Below are positions 18,281-27,376 of a DNA stretch of 64,000 bases, piece after piece. Each line of letters begins with the position of its first letter. The stretch's first letter is position 1. Origin of the DNA: an uncultured Alphaproteobacteria bacterium (GTDB lineage Bacteria > Pseudomonadota > Alphaproteobacteria > RF32 > CAG-239); assembly GCA_934270475.1 (NCBI GenBank), contig CAKQPS010000001.1:62001-126000 (forward strand). Reading direction: 5' to 3'. The position numbers and the translations under genes were made by a program. The notes beneath the pieces are model-generated. The model made no database searches, had not been told where the DNA came from, and was given only the letters and a program-made list of their open reading frames with translations.

Positions 18281-19252
18281 TTACTCTGAAAGTTTTTGCA
18301 CTAGCTCAGCCATATCTGAAGGCAGTTCAGAATCAAACTGCATAAACTTTTGCGTGCGAGGGTGAACAAACCCCAAACTCTTTGCATGCAAGGCTTGCCG
18401 CGGAAAATCATTTACATAATTTTTTAGATTTTGCGGCAAATTAACAGCTGTTTTATGGTTCTTTACATAAACTTTGTCACCGACCAAAGCATTTCCTACA
18501 CTTGTTAGGTGTACCCGAATCTGGTGAGTGCGTCCGGTTTCCAAGTTGCACTGCACTAAAGAAACCGCATTTTTAAACACTTGCAGTGTTTTGTAATGCG
18601 TAACTGCAGGCTTGCCGCCACTGGCTACCAACGCCATTTTTTTGCGGTCAGCCGGACTGCGCCCTATATTGCCGTCAATTCGTCCGGCAAGCGGATTAGG
18701 CACACCGTAAACCACCGCATAATATGTGCGCTCAATTGAATGTTCGGCAAACTGTTCACTTAAAAAACGATGGGCATTGTCATTTTTTGCCACCACCAGC
18801 AAACCGCTGGTTTCGCGGTCTATGCGGTGCACAATGCCGGGGCGTTTGACCCCGCCGATTCCCGACAAACTGTCCCGACAATGGAATAATAAGGCGTTAA
18901 CCAGCGTTCCACGTGAAACACCGGCGGCAGGGTGAACAGTCATACCTGCCGGTTTGTTAACCACCAATAAGTCGCTATCTTCATAGACCACTTCCAAAGG
19001 AATATCCTCGGCAAGCGGCTCCGCCTCTTCTGCCGGAGGCACGGTAACCGTAAACGAATCGCCGACTTTTACTTTATAGGAATTGTCAGAAATAACAACA
19101 TCTTCCGCCAGCACATTGCCGTCGGCAATCAACCGCTGCAGCTGCGAACGGGAAAAAACCGGCAGCACCTTTGCCAAGAATTTATCTAAACGCTGCTTTT
19201 TATCGCTATCAGTCACTTCCGGAGTGGAAAATATTGTTTCTTCCATATTCAT
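18281..19252 (-). CDS. rluD: 23S rRNA pseudouridine synthase RluD
   Basis: 323 aa with an N-terminal S4 RNA-binding domain (RLDKFLAKVLPVFSRSQLQRLIADGNV) and a RluA-family catalytic domain carrying HRIDRETSGLLVVAKN with the catalytic Asp. By homology it makes the pseudouridines of helix 69 in 23S rRNA. The S4 domain and length favour RluD over RluA. About 100 bp of AT-rich DNA separates it from rpoH, enough for a separate rpoH promoter. Confidence 0.9.
   Translation of the reverse strand: MNMEETIFSTPEVTDSDKKQRLDKFLAKVLPVFSRSQLQRLIADGNVLAEDVVISDNSYKVKVGDSFTVTVPPAEEAEPLAEDIPLEVVYEDSDLLVVNKPAGMTVHPAAGVSRGTLVNALLFHCRDSLSGIGGVKRPGIVHRIDRETSGLLVVAKNDNAHRFLSEQFAEHSIERTYYAVVYGVPNPLAGRIDGNIGRSPADRKKMALVASGGKPAVTHYKTLQVFKNAVSLVQCNLETGRTHQIRVHLTSVGNALVGDKVYVKNHKTAVNLPQNLKNYVNDFPRQALHAKSLGFVHPRTQKFMQFDSELPSDMAELVQKLSE
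18905..18920. promoter_or_regulatory. Degenerate parS-like site in rluD
   Basis: CGTTCCACGTGAAACA matches 14 of 16 bases of the parS consensus found perfectly three times at 34-38 kb. It lies inside rluD in the codons for GVSRGT. It may be a weak ParB site or chance. Confidence 0.3.
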
Positions 19253-19353
19253 TTTTAGCCTTTGTTAAGTATCTTTAAGTTATATTGTATAATTAAATGG
19301 TCTTGCCGCTAAATGCAAGTAAAGATTCTGCAAATATTCGGGAGTGTAAAAAC

Positions 19354-20367
19354 ATGGCAAACAGCGATGTGATGGAAGATGATGACTTTGAAAAACTGTT
19401 AAACAGCTTTATAAATGATTCTTTGGAAGAAGAATCGGCTGAAAAAGCTTCGTCTATGCCGGCGGAAGAAAAAATCAGCCAACTTAAAAACAATCAAAAC
19501 AATGACGGCACTGCCGAAGATGATGATGAATTGCAAGAAGATGAGATTGACTATGCTTCTGCTTTGAGTCCAGAAGACCAAGCAGTTAATAACTTTATTT
19601 CGCAAAACGATATGGACGACGCCTTAGTTTCTTCTTTGCAAGACGCCAAAGCCGAAGCTCAAAATGCCCAAGAAGAACCGACGCTCGGCAATGATGAATC
19701 TGAATTGGCGCAAGCCTTTATGAATTATTACAACTCCGTAAATAAACTGTCGTTGACTAAACTAAACACTCCGTATATGTGCACGTTTTCGGTTGAAGAC
19801 CTTTACCCGAACTATAAACCAAGCGTGGGACATATTCTTACTAGCGATATTGCCGCCGGCTGGGTATTGCTGTGCAAAATGTTTCCTGAACAAGTAGGAA
19901 CATTTCCGCTTAACTCCAGCGATGAAGAATTTTTGAGCTTTGCAGAAAAACTGACTGACAATGATTTGCAGCTGGCAGTTATTTCATATGTTGAAATTTT
20001 AATAGACATAGAAGGGTGTGAATTAAGCTATCAAGCTAAGTTTTTAAAATATCAGGAAAAACACATCAAGCGTCTTATGTATGAAGAATATATGAACCGC
20101 AAAGAAAGACAGCGCAAATTTACCGAAGCTTTAGCGGCAAAAAATTTTCCGGTAGACGCAGACAGGCTGATAAGCAATTATTTTAGAGTGGCGCAAAAAG
20201 ACGTTGACGGCGCGTTTAAGGCGTTAACCACCAATCCAGCGATTTTTGCCCCGATTGACTTCAGCAAAATAAAACCGCGCTGGTTTGGCTTGGTAAAAGT
20301 ATCACCAAAGGACGGTATCCGCATAAATTTGGAAATCGGTAACTTTTTGAAAAGACTCAAAGTTTAG
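19354..20367 (+). CDS. Hypothetical acidic protein, first gene of coupling-protein operon
   Basis: 337 aa from the ATG at 19354 (GGGAGTG upstream). Residues 1-110 are strongly acidic (repeated Asp/Glu with Asn/Ser) and probably disordered; the remainder is helical and more basic, with YMCTFSVEDLYPNYKPSVGHILTSDIAAGWVLLC and a Lys/Arg-rich EYMNRKERQRKFTEALAAKN. No signal peptide or membrane helix. It stands first in a set of rightward genes that ends with a type IV coupling ATPase, so a role as an adaptor or substrate of that ATPase is possible but unproven. No family recognised. Confidence 0.7.
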   Translation: MANSDVMEDDDFEKLLNSFINDSLEEESAEKASSMPAEEKISQLKNNQNNDGTAEDDDELQEDEIDYASALSPEDQAVNNFISQNDMDDALVSSLQDAKAEAQNAQEEPTLGNDESELAQAFMNYYNSVNKLSLTKLNTPYMCTFSVEDLYPNYKPSVGHILTSDIAAGWVLLCKMFPEQVGTFPLNSSDEEFLSFAEKLTDNDLQLAVISYVEILIDIEGCELSYQAKFLKYQEKHIKRLMYEEYMNRKERQRKFTEALAAKNFPVDADRLISNYFRVAQKDVDGAFKALTTNPAIFAPIDFSKIKPRWFGLVKVSPKDGIRINLEIGNFLKRLKV

Positions 20368-20439
20368 CAATAAATAATAATAGACAAAAATCTTTTTTTA
20401 TGGTATATTGGCAAGAAAGTAGTAAATGGAGTAACAACA

Positions 20440-22407
20440 ATGGCTGATAACAAGCAAGAAGAAATGCAATTGAAAAAAGCGGCTAATCTCTTTTTAAAGG
20501 CAGTAAAAGAAAACGCCTCCGACAAAAAATTTTCGGAATTGCTGGCTAAAAATCCCAAATTGTTAGTATCTAAGGAATTTACGGATAAATTGTTTCCGAA
20601 TCAAATGACAAAACAGAAAGGATTTGCTTCTTTAGACAAAATGATGATGAACATCAGCAAAGTAAAAGAACTTGCCGACAAAGGCATTATCAGTTCGGAA
20701 CAACTTGAAACATTTATGGAATCCAGCCATTCGCAAACCGGTGAGACTTTTGCCACCGCTGCCGCTCAGCAAGCTGAAGCCGCCAAAGAAAAAGCAAATC
20801 ATGAAAATCCTTCTTTTTCGGAAGAAGGAAAAAACAAGCTGTCGGATAATTTGCAAAACTATGAAGACTGTTTGGAAAAAATGGAAGAACTCGGCGTACC
20901 GATGGATTTGCCAAACCGCGCCGGAAAAAATGCGAAAGATATATATTCTAAAAACGCCGAAGACAGCAAAGATTTCGCAAATGCTCTGCAGGTCAGCATT
21001 GAAGACAACAGCAATGAAAAAGGAAATTTGGAAATAGACGGCGAAGCGCTGAAAGTTAAGGTTGAAGAAAAACCGGTTGAAGAAAAACCGGTTAAAGTAA
21101 ATGTTGCGGAAGAATCTAACAAAAAAGAAGAAGATGAAGTCGACGCCGATGTTACAAAAGCTCCGAAAGATGATTCCGCTAAAAGCGGCAATTCTGACAT
21201 CGATCTTGTAAAAGAACAAGACATTATTGATTATATGTATAACCAATGGTTCTTAGCATCTGTGAATTGGACAATTCGCAAAGGAGTCCGCTGGTCTGAT
21301 AACAAAGTGGACAACCTGTGCGAAAAATTTGATAAAAAATGCATGGAAAACAGCAAAAATAAAGAAGAAAAACAGAAAAACAGAGTCAGTGAATTTCAAA
21401 AAGGCGGACAATATCTGCTGACCGACGGTGCTAAAAAATTAAGAGACGGTTACTCGGTTGATAAAGATAAAAGACTGGCAATGTGGAAAGAAGTTGCCGC
21501 TAACTTAGGCAAAGACCCGCAGACTTGGACGGTTTTGAATCCGAAAAACGACAAAACTAAGCAATTTATCTGCATGATAAATACCGAATACAAGCAAGAC
21601 CCGCAGCATTGCACCAACAAAGTTAAAGGCATTATTCAAAATTATGATAAAAATCAAGATGAAGAAACTCAGCTTTATGCTTTAGCCGTTGAGCTGGCTG
21701 CCACCGAAATAGCCTATGAAGGAATGGGCAGCGGACGTGCCAAACGCGGAGTGCAATTCCAATATAACTTGGGCGATTTAACCGCTAAAGAGATGGATAC
21801 AAAGCTAAAAAAGAGAACTATAGAAAAAACCAAAGAATTGCTGGAAAACCTTGAAAAATTACAATTATTTGCAGAACTAAAAGCAGCTCAAGAAGGCATA
21901 ACTGATAAAGAAAAGATTGAAAAAGCAAAAGGCGATTTTATCAAAGTATATCTTGATACTTTATCCGATAAAACCATTGACTGTCAGAAAAAACTGCTGA
22001 AAGATTTGAATGAAGAAAACTTCAGCCGCGCCAAAACCGGTGTTATAAAAGACTTATTCAATAAAGGACTGTCTAAAGATTCTATTGAGAGCTATTCGGC
22101 TATAAAAAAGCTTAAAAACATTGATAACTTAGGCTATTCTGTACTTGTTAAAGGGCACAAGGACGAAATTAAAGACTTGCGGGCTGATGCAGTAGAGCGC
22201 CTTACAAAATCTCCGCTAGATGAGTTAAATGACAAGTTCAATAGAAAAATGCAACAAGAGACCACTTCTCAGGAAGAGCATAATTCCCGCGAAACTAAAT
22301 TCAGACAGCTGAAAAAAGAAATACTGAGAGGTGAAAATTCCGGTAAAATATTGAACGACAAAAATAATGGCTTAAACAATCTTTGGAAAACATCGCAAGG
22401 ACGCTGA
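20440..22407 (+). CDS. Large Lys/Glu-rich hypothetical protein
   Basis: 655 aa, soluble, with about a third charged residues. Segments: helical N terminus (1-95); Gln/Ala/Glu coiled region (95-150); a linker with a tandem VEEKPVEEKPVK and acidic run (205-250); then a long helical domain with WFLASVNWTIRKGVRWSDNK and many Lys-rich helices to the end. No signal peptide or transmembrane helix. The ATG follows GGAGTAACAACA. Placed between an acidic protein and membrane proteins upstream of a coupling ATPase, it could be a secreted substrate or scaffold; this is inference only. Confidence 0.7.
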   Translation: MADNKQEEMQLKKAANLFLKAVKENASDKKFSELLAKNPKLLVSKEFTDKLFPNQMTKQKGFASLDKMMMNISKVKELADKGIISSEQLETFMESSHSQTGETFATAAAQQAEAAKEKANHENPSFSEEGKNKLSDNLQNYEDCLEKMEELGVPMDLPNRAGKNAKDIYSKNAEDSKDFANALQVSIEDNSNEKGNLEIDGEALKVKVEEKPVEEKPVKVNVAEESNKKEEDEVDADVTKAPKDDSAKSGNSDIDLVKEQDIIDYMYNQWFLASVNWTIRKGVRWSDNKVDNLCEKFDKKCMENSKNKEEKQKNRVSEFQKGGQYLLTDGAKKLRDGYSVDKDKRLAMWKEVAANLGKDPQTWTVLNPKNDKTKQFICMINTEYKQDPQHCTNKVKGIIQNYDKNQDEETQLYALAVELAATEIAYEGMGSGRAKRGVQFQYNLGDLTAKEMDTKLKKRTIEKTKELLENLEKLQLFAELKAAQEGITDKEKIEKAKGDFIKVYLDTLSDKTIDCQKKLLKDLNEENFSRAKTGVIKDLFNKGLSKDSIESYSAIKKLKNIDNLGYSVLVKGHKDEIKDLRADAVERLTKSPLDELNDKFNRKMQQETTSQEEHNSRETKFRQLKKEILRGENSGKILNDKNNGLNNLWKTSQGR

Positions 22408-22412
22408 AAAAA

Positions 22413-22901
22413 ATGATAGAAAAGACTCTTCACTGCATTTGTGTTTTAGCCGCCGGAGCATTGTTCAGCGCTTTGCTGCTGCTAATCTACCAGCTTGCCT
22501 TTTTTTACTGCTATCAAATAGACATTATGGCTCCGCAAACCTATGCCTCTATCCGCAATTATTGGGATGACGGCGGAGTTTTGAAAGCCGGCGATTTATT
22601 TATGCTGATTGGGATTTTTTCATATTTTCCATTGATATTTTTTGTTTGGCGCAAGTTAATTAAATATCAATATATGAACCTGATTACCAAGCCTGTTAAC
22701 TGGCTGGCAAATTTGGGAATGGACAAATACAGCGGCGGTATGCCGGAAGTAAATATTAAAAACCTGAAAATTGAGGAGAGAAAAACTATAGAACAACTGG
22801 TGCAAGAGCGTATAGAGCTGGAAAATAAAAAGAATCCTAAAACCGATACAGCGCAATTTAGAAAAGAAATTGTTGAAAAGATAGAAAATGACATCAATTA
22901 A
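22413..22901 (+). CDS. Two-helix membrane protein
   Basis: 162 aa from the ATG at 22413 (AAGGA ten bases upstream; an ATG at 22383 overlapping the preceding gene is also possible). Two membrane helices: CICVLAAGALFSALLLLIYQLAFFYCY and LFMLIGIFSYFPLIFFVW, joined by a short loop with IDIMAPQTYASIRNYWDDGGVLKAGD, then a cytoplasmic charged tail with coiled-coil character. The loop and second helix resemble the matching part of the next gene, so the two may be diverged paralogues. Unknown family. Confidence 0.7.
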   Translation: MIEKTLHCICVLAAGALFSALLLLIYQLAFFYCYQIDIMAPQTYASIRNYWDDGGVLKAGDLFMLIGIFSYFPLIFFVWRKLIKYQYMNLITKPVNWLANLGMDKYSGGMPEVNIKNLKIEERKTIEQLVQERIELENKKNPKTDTAQFRKEIVEKIENDIN

Positions 22902-22955
22902 CACTCTCTTTATAAATTCGTTTTATACTGACAAGAAAAATATGGAGTAAAGCGG

Positions 22956-24464
22956 GTGAAATCCTTAATTGTCTTTGCAAGAATAATTATCGTGGGGTGC
23001 CTATGGAGCATTGTCTTCGTAGAGGGCATTCGCGTAATTATGCTCTGCAACTGGCACTTTGATATTTTTTGGCCTGATCACTGGCGCCAAGCCTATGCGC
23101 TGTGGAAAGCGGGCTGGGTAATTCGCGCGCCTAAAGAATGGGCTTTTGTGATTATTCTCGTGACATTTTTCCCAATGCTTATCACTGGTTGGTGGACGCT
23201 GTGCATGGTGGCGTGGGAACGCATTATATATGACATTATAATGTCGCCGATTATGCTTTACCGCCGCTTGATTAAAGCTCCTATCAATGTGATTAAAACC
23301 AACAATAAATACGGCGTGGTAAAGAAAAAATCATATAAACAGGTACGCCCTGCCGGTGTTGGTTTCAGAATGCCTATTTCTGATTATTCCGACAATAAAT
23401 CGGCAGCTCCGGTAACGGCTGGCGTGGGCGGCAACGCGGTTTTGCCATCGCAAGTCCGTCAAGTTCCAACAGCCCCGAGCGCCTCGGCGCCAGCGGCGTC
23501 TAAAACAGCAAGAAAAACCGACATTCCGTCAACTATCGACCATGCTTTATTCAAATTTGATGATGATGACGATGATTTTGATTTGGATATAGATTCTTTT
23601 GAAAAAGCCGATATCTTAAAGAAAAAAGAACCGGCAAAGCCAAAAAAACCTCTGTTTGATGATGATGACGATGAAGATGACGAGGATTTCCAGCCGCGCA
23701 AAAATAAACGCGATGACGACAGCGGCTCTAAGCGTTCGGCGAAAAAACCTGTTTTTGATGATGACGATGATGAAGATGACGAGGATTTCCAGCCGCGCAG
23801 CAACAATCGCCGCAACAACAAAAACGACCGCAATTCTGACAATGGCGGCAAAGACCCGCGGCAGAAAAATAACAAGCAAAATCGTACAGATTCCAAAGCG
23901 GACAAGTCTAACCGCGGCAATAAACAAAACAACAGCTCTGATGATTCTGATGAGGCTAATACTCCGCACAGTCCGGTTTATGACAGCCTGCAGCAAAAAG
24001 GCTACGACGTTATCGCCGGAGTTAATGTCAACAACACTGTGATTGACTTTGTCGGCGTTTCCGAAACAGAAATCTGTTTGTGTTTGGTAGACAAGGAAAA
24101 CGGCGACTGGTTGGCTGATGAAGAATTGTTTAACGGCGAAGAGCCTCTGTGGTTTTCAGAAAACAGCCATAGAATTTCACCGGTACGCAAATTAGATGTT
24201 GCGCGCAATGTGATTCGTGATAAACTTGCCGAAGAAGACTTTGAGCAAGAAGTTAAATCTTATGTGGTGGTGCAAATGGCAAACATTATCAATGCCGACG
24301 ATATGTTTGAAGTTTGGAATAAAATGGATATTGAAGTAACTAGAATCAACCGCGGCGCACCGAAAGAAATTCATCTGTTTTCAAAGTCGCTTGATGAAGC
24401 CGACGGACAAATCGACCACAAAGAACTCAACCGTTTGCGCAAAGTTTTAAAAAACATTAAATAG
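22956..24464 (+). CDS. Membrane protein with acidic repeats
   Basis: 502 aa from a GTG start at 22956. Two N-terminal membrane helices (IVFARIIIVGCLWSIVFVEGIRVIML and WAFVIILVTFFPMLITGWWTLCMV) are joined by FDIFWPDHWRQAYALWKAGWVIRAP, like the preceding gene. A cytoplasmic linker (about 130-350) holds a twice-repeated DDDDDEDDEDFQPR unit and Asn/Lys/Asp-rich low-complexity sequence. The last 140 residues look folded (YDVIAGVNVNNTVIDFVGVSETEICLCLVDKENGDWLADEE...). The coupling ATPase starts 8 bp after its stop. Likely a partner of that ATPase; no family recognised. Confidence 0.72.
   Translation: MKSLIVFARIIIVGCLWSIVFVEGIRVIMLCNWHFDIFWPDHWRQAYALWKAGWVIRAPKEWAFVIILVTFFPMLITGWWTLCMVAWERIIYDIIMSPIMLYRRLIKAPINVIKTNNKYGVVKKKSYKQVRPAGVGFRMPISDYSDNKSAAPVTAGVGGNAVLPSQVRQVPTAPSASAPAASKTARKTDIPSTIDHALFKFDDDDDDFDLDIDSFEKADILKKKEPAKPKKPLFDDDDDEDDEDFQPRKNKRDDDSGSKRSAKKPVFDDDDDEDDEDFQPRSNNRRNNKNDRNSDNGGKDPRQKNNKQNRTDSKADKSNRGNKQNNSSDDSDEANTPHSPVYDSLQQKGYDVIAGVNVNNTVIDFVGVSETEICLCLVDKENGDWLADEELFNGEEPLWFSENSHRISPVRKLDVARNVIRDKLAEEDFEQEVKSYVVVQMANIINADDMFEVWNKMDIEVTRINRGAPKEIHLFSKSLDEADGQIDHKELNRLRKVLKNIK
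23643..23799 (+). repeat. Direct repeat coding for acidic units
   Basis: Two imperfect copies of about 58 bp (23643-23700 and 23742-23799) encode KKPLFDDDDDEDDEDFQPR and KKPVFDDDDDEDDEDFQPR, starting 99 bp apart. The high DNA identity points to recent tandem duplication or gene conversion within the linker. Confidence 0.85.
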
Positions 24465-24472
24465 AGGTTAAA

Positions 24473-26686
24473 ATGGCATTAAAAGAACGTGGTGAAGAAT
24501 GGAAAGAATATGACAGCGCCGTCCGCTGGATGATGATTACTTTTCTGATTTGTTTGGGACTGACAATTTTTCTGTTTGTTTTTGCCCTGCCCTTGTCATA
24601 TTTGGTTGGACACGGTATTTCAAAAGCATCTTTTGAAATGATACAAAAGTTTTTGGGTTTGATTGTAGAAAAACCAAGCCATTTGTGGGCAATGTATGCC
24701 AAATGGTTCAGGCAGCTTATCCGCTATCACGGCGCTTTTTCACTTAGTTTGTGGCTGCCGATTCTGCCGTTTATTACTCTGCCGGTGGGTTTGATTGTCG
24801 GCTCTTTGCTCAGCCCGTATAAATTCCAAGTTAATACTCAAGGTTCGGCACGAATCGCAGAACTGCGTGACATTAACAAAATGGCGCTGCTGGGATTTGA
24901 CGGCTTTTGTCAGGTTGTGGGCAAATTTAAAGGGCGTTTCTTAATGCTGAAAGAAACCTTATCCACTTTGTGCTGTGCTCCTCCGGGTACTGGTAAAACA
25001 GCCGGCGTGGTTATTCCGACAATTTTTAACTCCGATAAATTAAGCATTATCGTAAACGACCCGAAGCCGGAACTTTGCTATTCCACTACCGGTGCCCGCG
25101 CTAAGGTTGGTCCCGTGTTTGTAATTAACTGGGGTGCCGAAGACAATCCGAGCGAAGGTATTTATTACCCAAGCTGGAATCCGCTGTCGCCGAACTCGAT
25201 GCCTGATGCTGGTCCGGACCGCGATATGTATGTGGACTCTATGTGCAACATTTTGGTGGAAGACCCTAAAGGCGGCACTGACCCGCACTGGTCAAATACC
25301 GGTCGTGCCGCACTAACCGGCTTTATTAACTTTGTGGCGTCTAAATGTGACCGCGCCCGCGCCAACGATTATTTTATCGGGCGAATTTATGAGGGCAAGC
25401 TGGACGCTAAAGATAAAGAAGTGCTGGAAGGCTACTATATGGAAATGCGCGATCCAGCGGCTCCGCGCGCTATTCAAAACCTAAAAAACGGCACGTTAAC
25501 CATGGAAAACTATCTGCCAATCGGCACTTGGAACTTGCTGCCGGCACGTTGGATGGGACGCGAAGCCTGCATTGCCATGATTATGGAATGGATTACTGAA
25601 GCGCAAATCAACGCCGCCCAAGAAATTCAACGCCGTATGGACGAAGGCGACCAAATGGCTGCCATGGCCGACCCAACGCATGATATGCTGGAAGAAGCCG
25701 TGAAAGAAGCCCGCAACTTTGGTTATTCGCAGCGCTGTATCACTGAATTAAGCTCACTCAGCAGTATGCCGGATAAAGAGCGCGGCTCCGTGCTTTCCAC
25801 TGCTTTTGCCGGTATCGGCTGTTTCAAAAACCAAGCGGTAAAAGCCCGCACCAGCTTTTCGGATATTCAATTCAAAGACCTGCGCGGTATGAAAGACCCT
25901 GTCACCGGCGAATGGAAGCCGATTTCGGTATATCTTTCCGTAAACCAAGTAGACGCACGAGCTTTGGGCGTTATCAGCAGTACATTTATTGAATTGATGT
26001 CGTCATACCTGATTTCTAACCCGCCTAACCATGTTAATAAAACAGACGGCAAAATGGGACCTTTCCCAGCATTGTTCATCTTGGACGAGTTTCCGCAAAT
26101 GCCGAAAATGAAAGCTATTATCGACGGACCTGCCGTAGGTCGTGGTCAAAAAGTGTCTTATTTGCTGATTGGACAAGACTTGGGGCAAATCTCCGGCAAA
26201 TATGGTAAAGATGACCTTGAAACGGTTATTTCCACCACTGCCTGCAAGATTATTCTTTCTCAAAACAACGAGGTTACAGCGCAGCGTTTTTCCAAGATGA
26301 TTGGCAACAAAACCGTGCAAGTTTCGTCTTTTAGCCGTACAGAAGGCAGCTTGGGCAAAGACTTTAACCCGCTCGCTAAAAATGTAAATTATCAAATGCA
26401 AGGCGTGCCGGTTATCAGTTCAACTCAATTATTGAGCTTGCCTATGCTTAAACAAGTTGTTTTGATGCAAAGCTACATTGACCGTCCGATTATGGCGGAT
26501 TCGCCTCGTTGGTATCTAGACCCGAAAATGCGTAAGTTGGCTAAAATACCGCCTTGCCCGAATGTTCCGGATTGGATTGTGGCACAGCGTGAAGATATCA
26601 ACGACGATATGCTGGCAAAACTCGGAATTGAATATGAGGCTGACGAAGATAACGACAATTTTGAGGTCGACAGTCCGCAAGCCTAA
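24473..26686 (+). CDS. Type IV secretion coupling ATPase (VirD4/TraG family)
   Basis: 737 aa. Two membrane helices (about 20-46 and 91-115), then the hexameric ATPase: Walker A APPGTGKT at 169-176, VVIPTIFNSDKLSIIVNDPKPELCYSTTGARAKVGPVFVINW (typical of VirD4/TraG), SWNPLSP, Walker B ALFILDEFPQMPKM, then the GQDLGQISGKYG and ISTTACKIILSQNN motifs. The C terminus is acidic. In this family the ATPase brings DNA or protein substrates to a type IV secretion channel. No VirB/Dot channel gene, relaxase or mobile-element gene is in the window. The ATG has AGAGG upstream. Confidence 0.88.
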   Translation: MALKERGEEWKEYDSAVRWMMITFLICLGLTIFLFVFALPLSYLVGHGISKASFEMIQKFLGLIVEKPSHLWAMYAKWFRQLIRYHGAFSLSLWLPILPFITLPVGLIVGSLLSPYKFQVNTQGSARIAELRDINKMALLGFDGFCQVVGKFKGRFLMLKETLSTLCCAPPGTGKTAGVVIPTIFNSDKLSIIVNDPKPELCYSTTGARAKVGPVFVINWGAEDNPSEGIYYPSWNPLSPNSMPDAGPDRDMYVDSMCNILVEDPKGGTDPHWSNTGRAALTGFINFVASKCDRARANDYFIGRIYEGKLDAKDKEVLEGYYMEMRDPAAPRAIQNLKNGTLTMENYLPIGTWNLLPARWMGREACIAMIMEWITEAQINAAQEIQRRMDEGDQMAAMADPTHDMLEEAVKEARNFGYSQRCITELSSLSSMPDKERGSVLSTAFAGIGCFKNQAVKARTSFSDIQFKDLRGMKDPVTGEWKPISVYLSVNQVDARALGVISSTFIELMSSYLISNPPNHVNKTDGKMGPFPALFILDEFPQMPKMKAIIDGPAVGRGQKVSYLLIGQDLGQISGKYGKDDLETVISTTACKIILSQNNEVTAQRFSKMIGNKTVQVSSFSRTEGSLGKDFNPLAKNVNYQMQGVPVISSTQLLSLPMLKQVVLMQSYIDRPIMADSPRWYLDPKMRKLAKIPPCPNVPDWIVAQREDINDDMLAKLGIEYEADEDNDNFEVDSPQA

Positions 26687-26704
26687 CGTATTTAAATATT
26701 TGCC

Positions 26705-26732
26705 AAACCGTCGTCTTTGTTGGCGGCGGTTT
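26705..26732 (+). terminator. Terminator after the coupling-protein operon
   Basis: AAACCGTCG / CGGCGGTTT stem (one mismatch) followed by TTGCTTTTTT, 19 bp after the stop of the coupling ATPase. Confidence 0.75.
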
Positions 26733-26873
26733 TTGCTTTTTTATGTATTTTGAAAAAAATTGCACAAAGAACCTGCCAACAAATTGAAAATTGGCAAATG
26801 AACGGTTAAATTTAGATTGTTTAACGCACGCAAAATATTAGCTCAAAAATTAAATTTTTTAGGGGAGAATAAT

Positions 26874-27329
26874 ATGAATAAATTTTTATTGACCACCGTA
26901 CTTTCTACTGTTATCGCCTTTTCGGCTTATTCCAACGCCTTTGCCAAAGCAGCTGCTAATCCGGCAGAACCAATGCAGCAAGCCGAGAAAATGCCAAAAC
27001 CGCATAAAAAAATGCACAAGCTTCCCAAACCGAAAAAATTAGATAAATTCTTAAATCTGACCGATGAGCAAAAAGCTAAGGTCAAGGAAATCCGCGAGCA
27101 AAGCCGAAAGGAAATTGAACCGCTAAAGAAAGAAAAGGAAGCTATCAATGAAAAAATTGATAAAATCCATGAAGCGGATATGAAAAAATTTGAAGAGATT
27201 TTGACACCGGAGCAAAAGGCTAAATGGGAAGCCAGCAAAAAGCATCACGAAAAAAAATTTAAAGGCGGTGAAAAACACAAACTTCCGCCGCGCGATTTTA
27301 AGGACTTTTCAAAACACAGCAAAAACTAG
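26874..27329 (+). CDS. Spy/CpxP-like periplasmic protein
   Basis: 151 aa from the ATG at 26874 (AGGGGAGAA upstream). A signal peptide MNKFLLTTVLSTVIAFSAYSNAFA is followed by a Lys/Glu/Pro-rich helical domain with two LTxxQ-type motifs (LTDEQKAKVKEIREQ and LTPEQKAKWEASKK), the mark of the Spy/CpxP family of envelope-stress chaperones. The exceptional lysine content and the HKKMHKLPKPKK lead are unusual for Spy. It is a single gene with its own terminator. Confidence 0.75.
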   Translation: MNKFLLTTVLSTVIAFSAYSNAFAKAAANPAEPMQQAEKMPKPHKKMHKLPKPKKLDKFLNLTDEQKAKVKEIREQSRKEIEPLKKEKEAINEKIDKIHEADMKKFEEILTPEQKAKWEASKKHHEKKFKGGEKHKLPPRDFKDFSKHSKN

Positions 27330-27337
27330 ACAAACTT

Positions 27338-27372
27338 ACCGCTGGATTTTTATTTGTCCGGCGGTTTTCTCT
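27338..27372 (+). terminator. Terminator of the Spy-like gene
   Basis: ACCGCTGGA / TCCGGCGGT stem (one mismatch, 10-nt loop) then TTTCTCTTTT, between convergent genes. Confidence 0.7.
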
Positions 27373-27376
27373 TTTT

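Noticed and set aside
23459..23932. Minus-strand Ser/Arg-rich frame opposite the acidic linker
   Set aside because: It is the mirror of the GAT/GAC repeat codons on the plus strand; no ribosome site or neighbour supports it.
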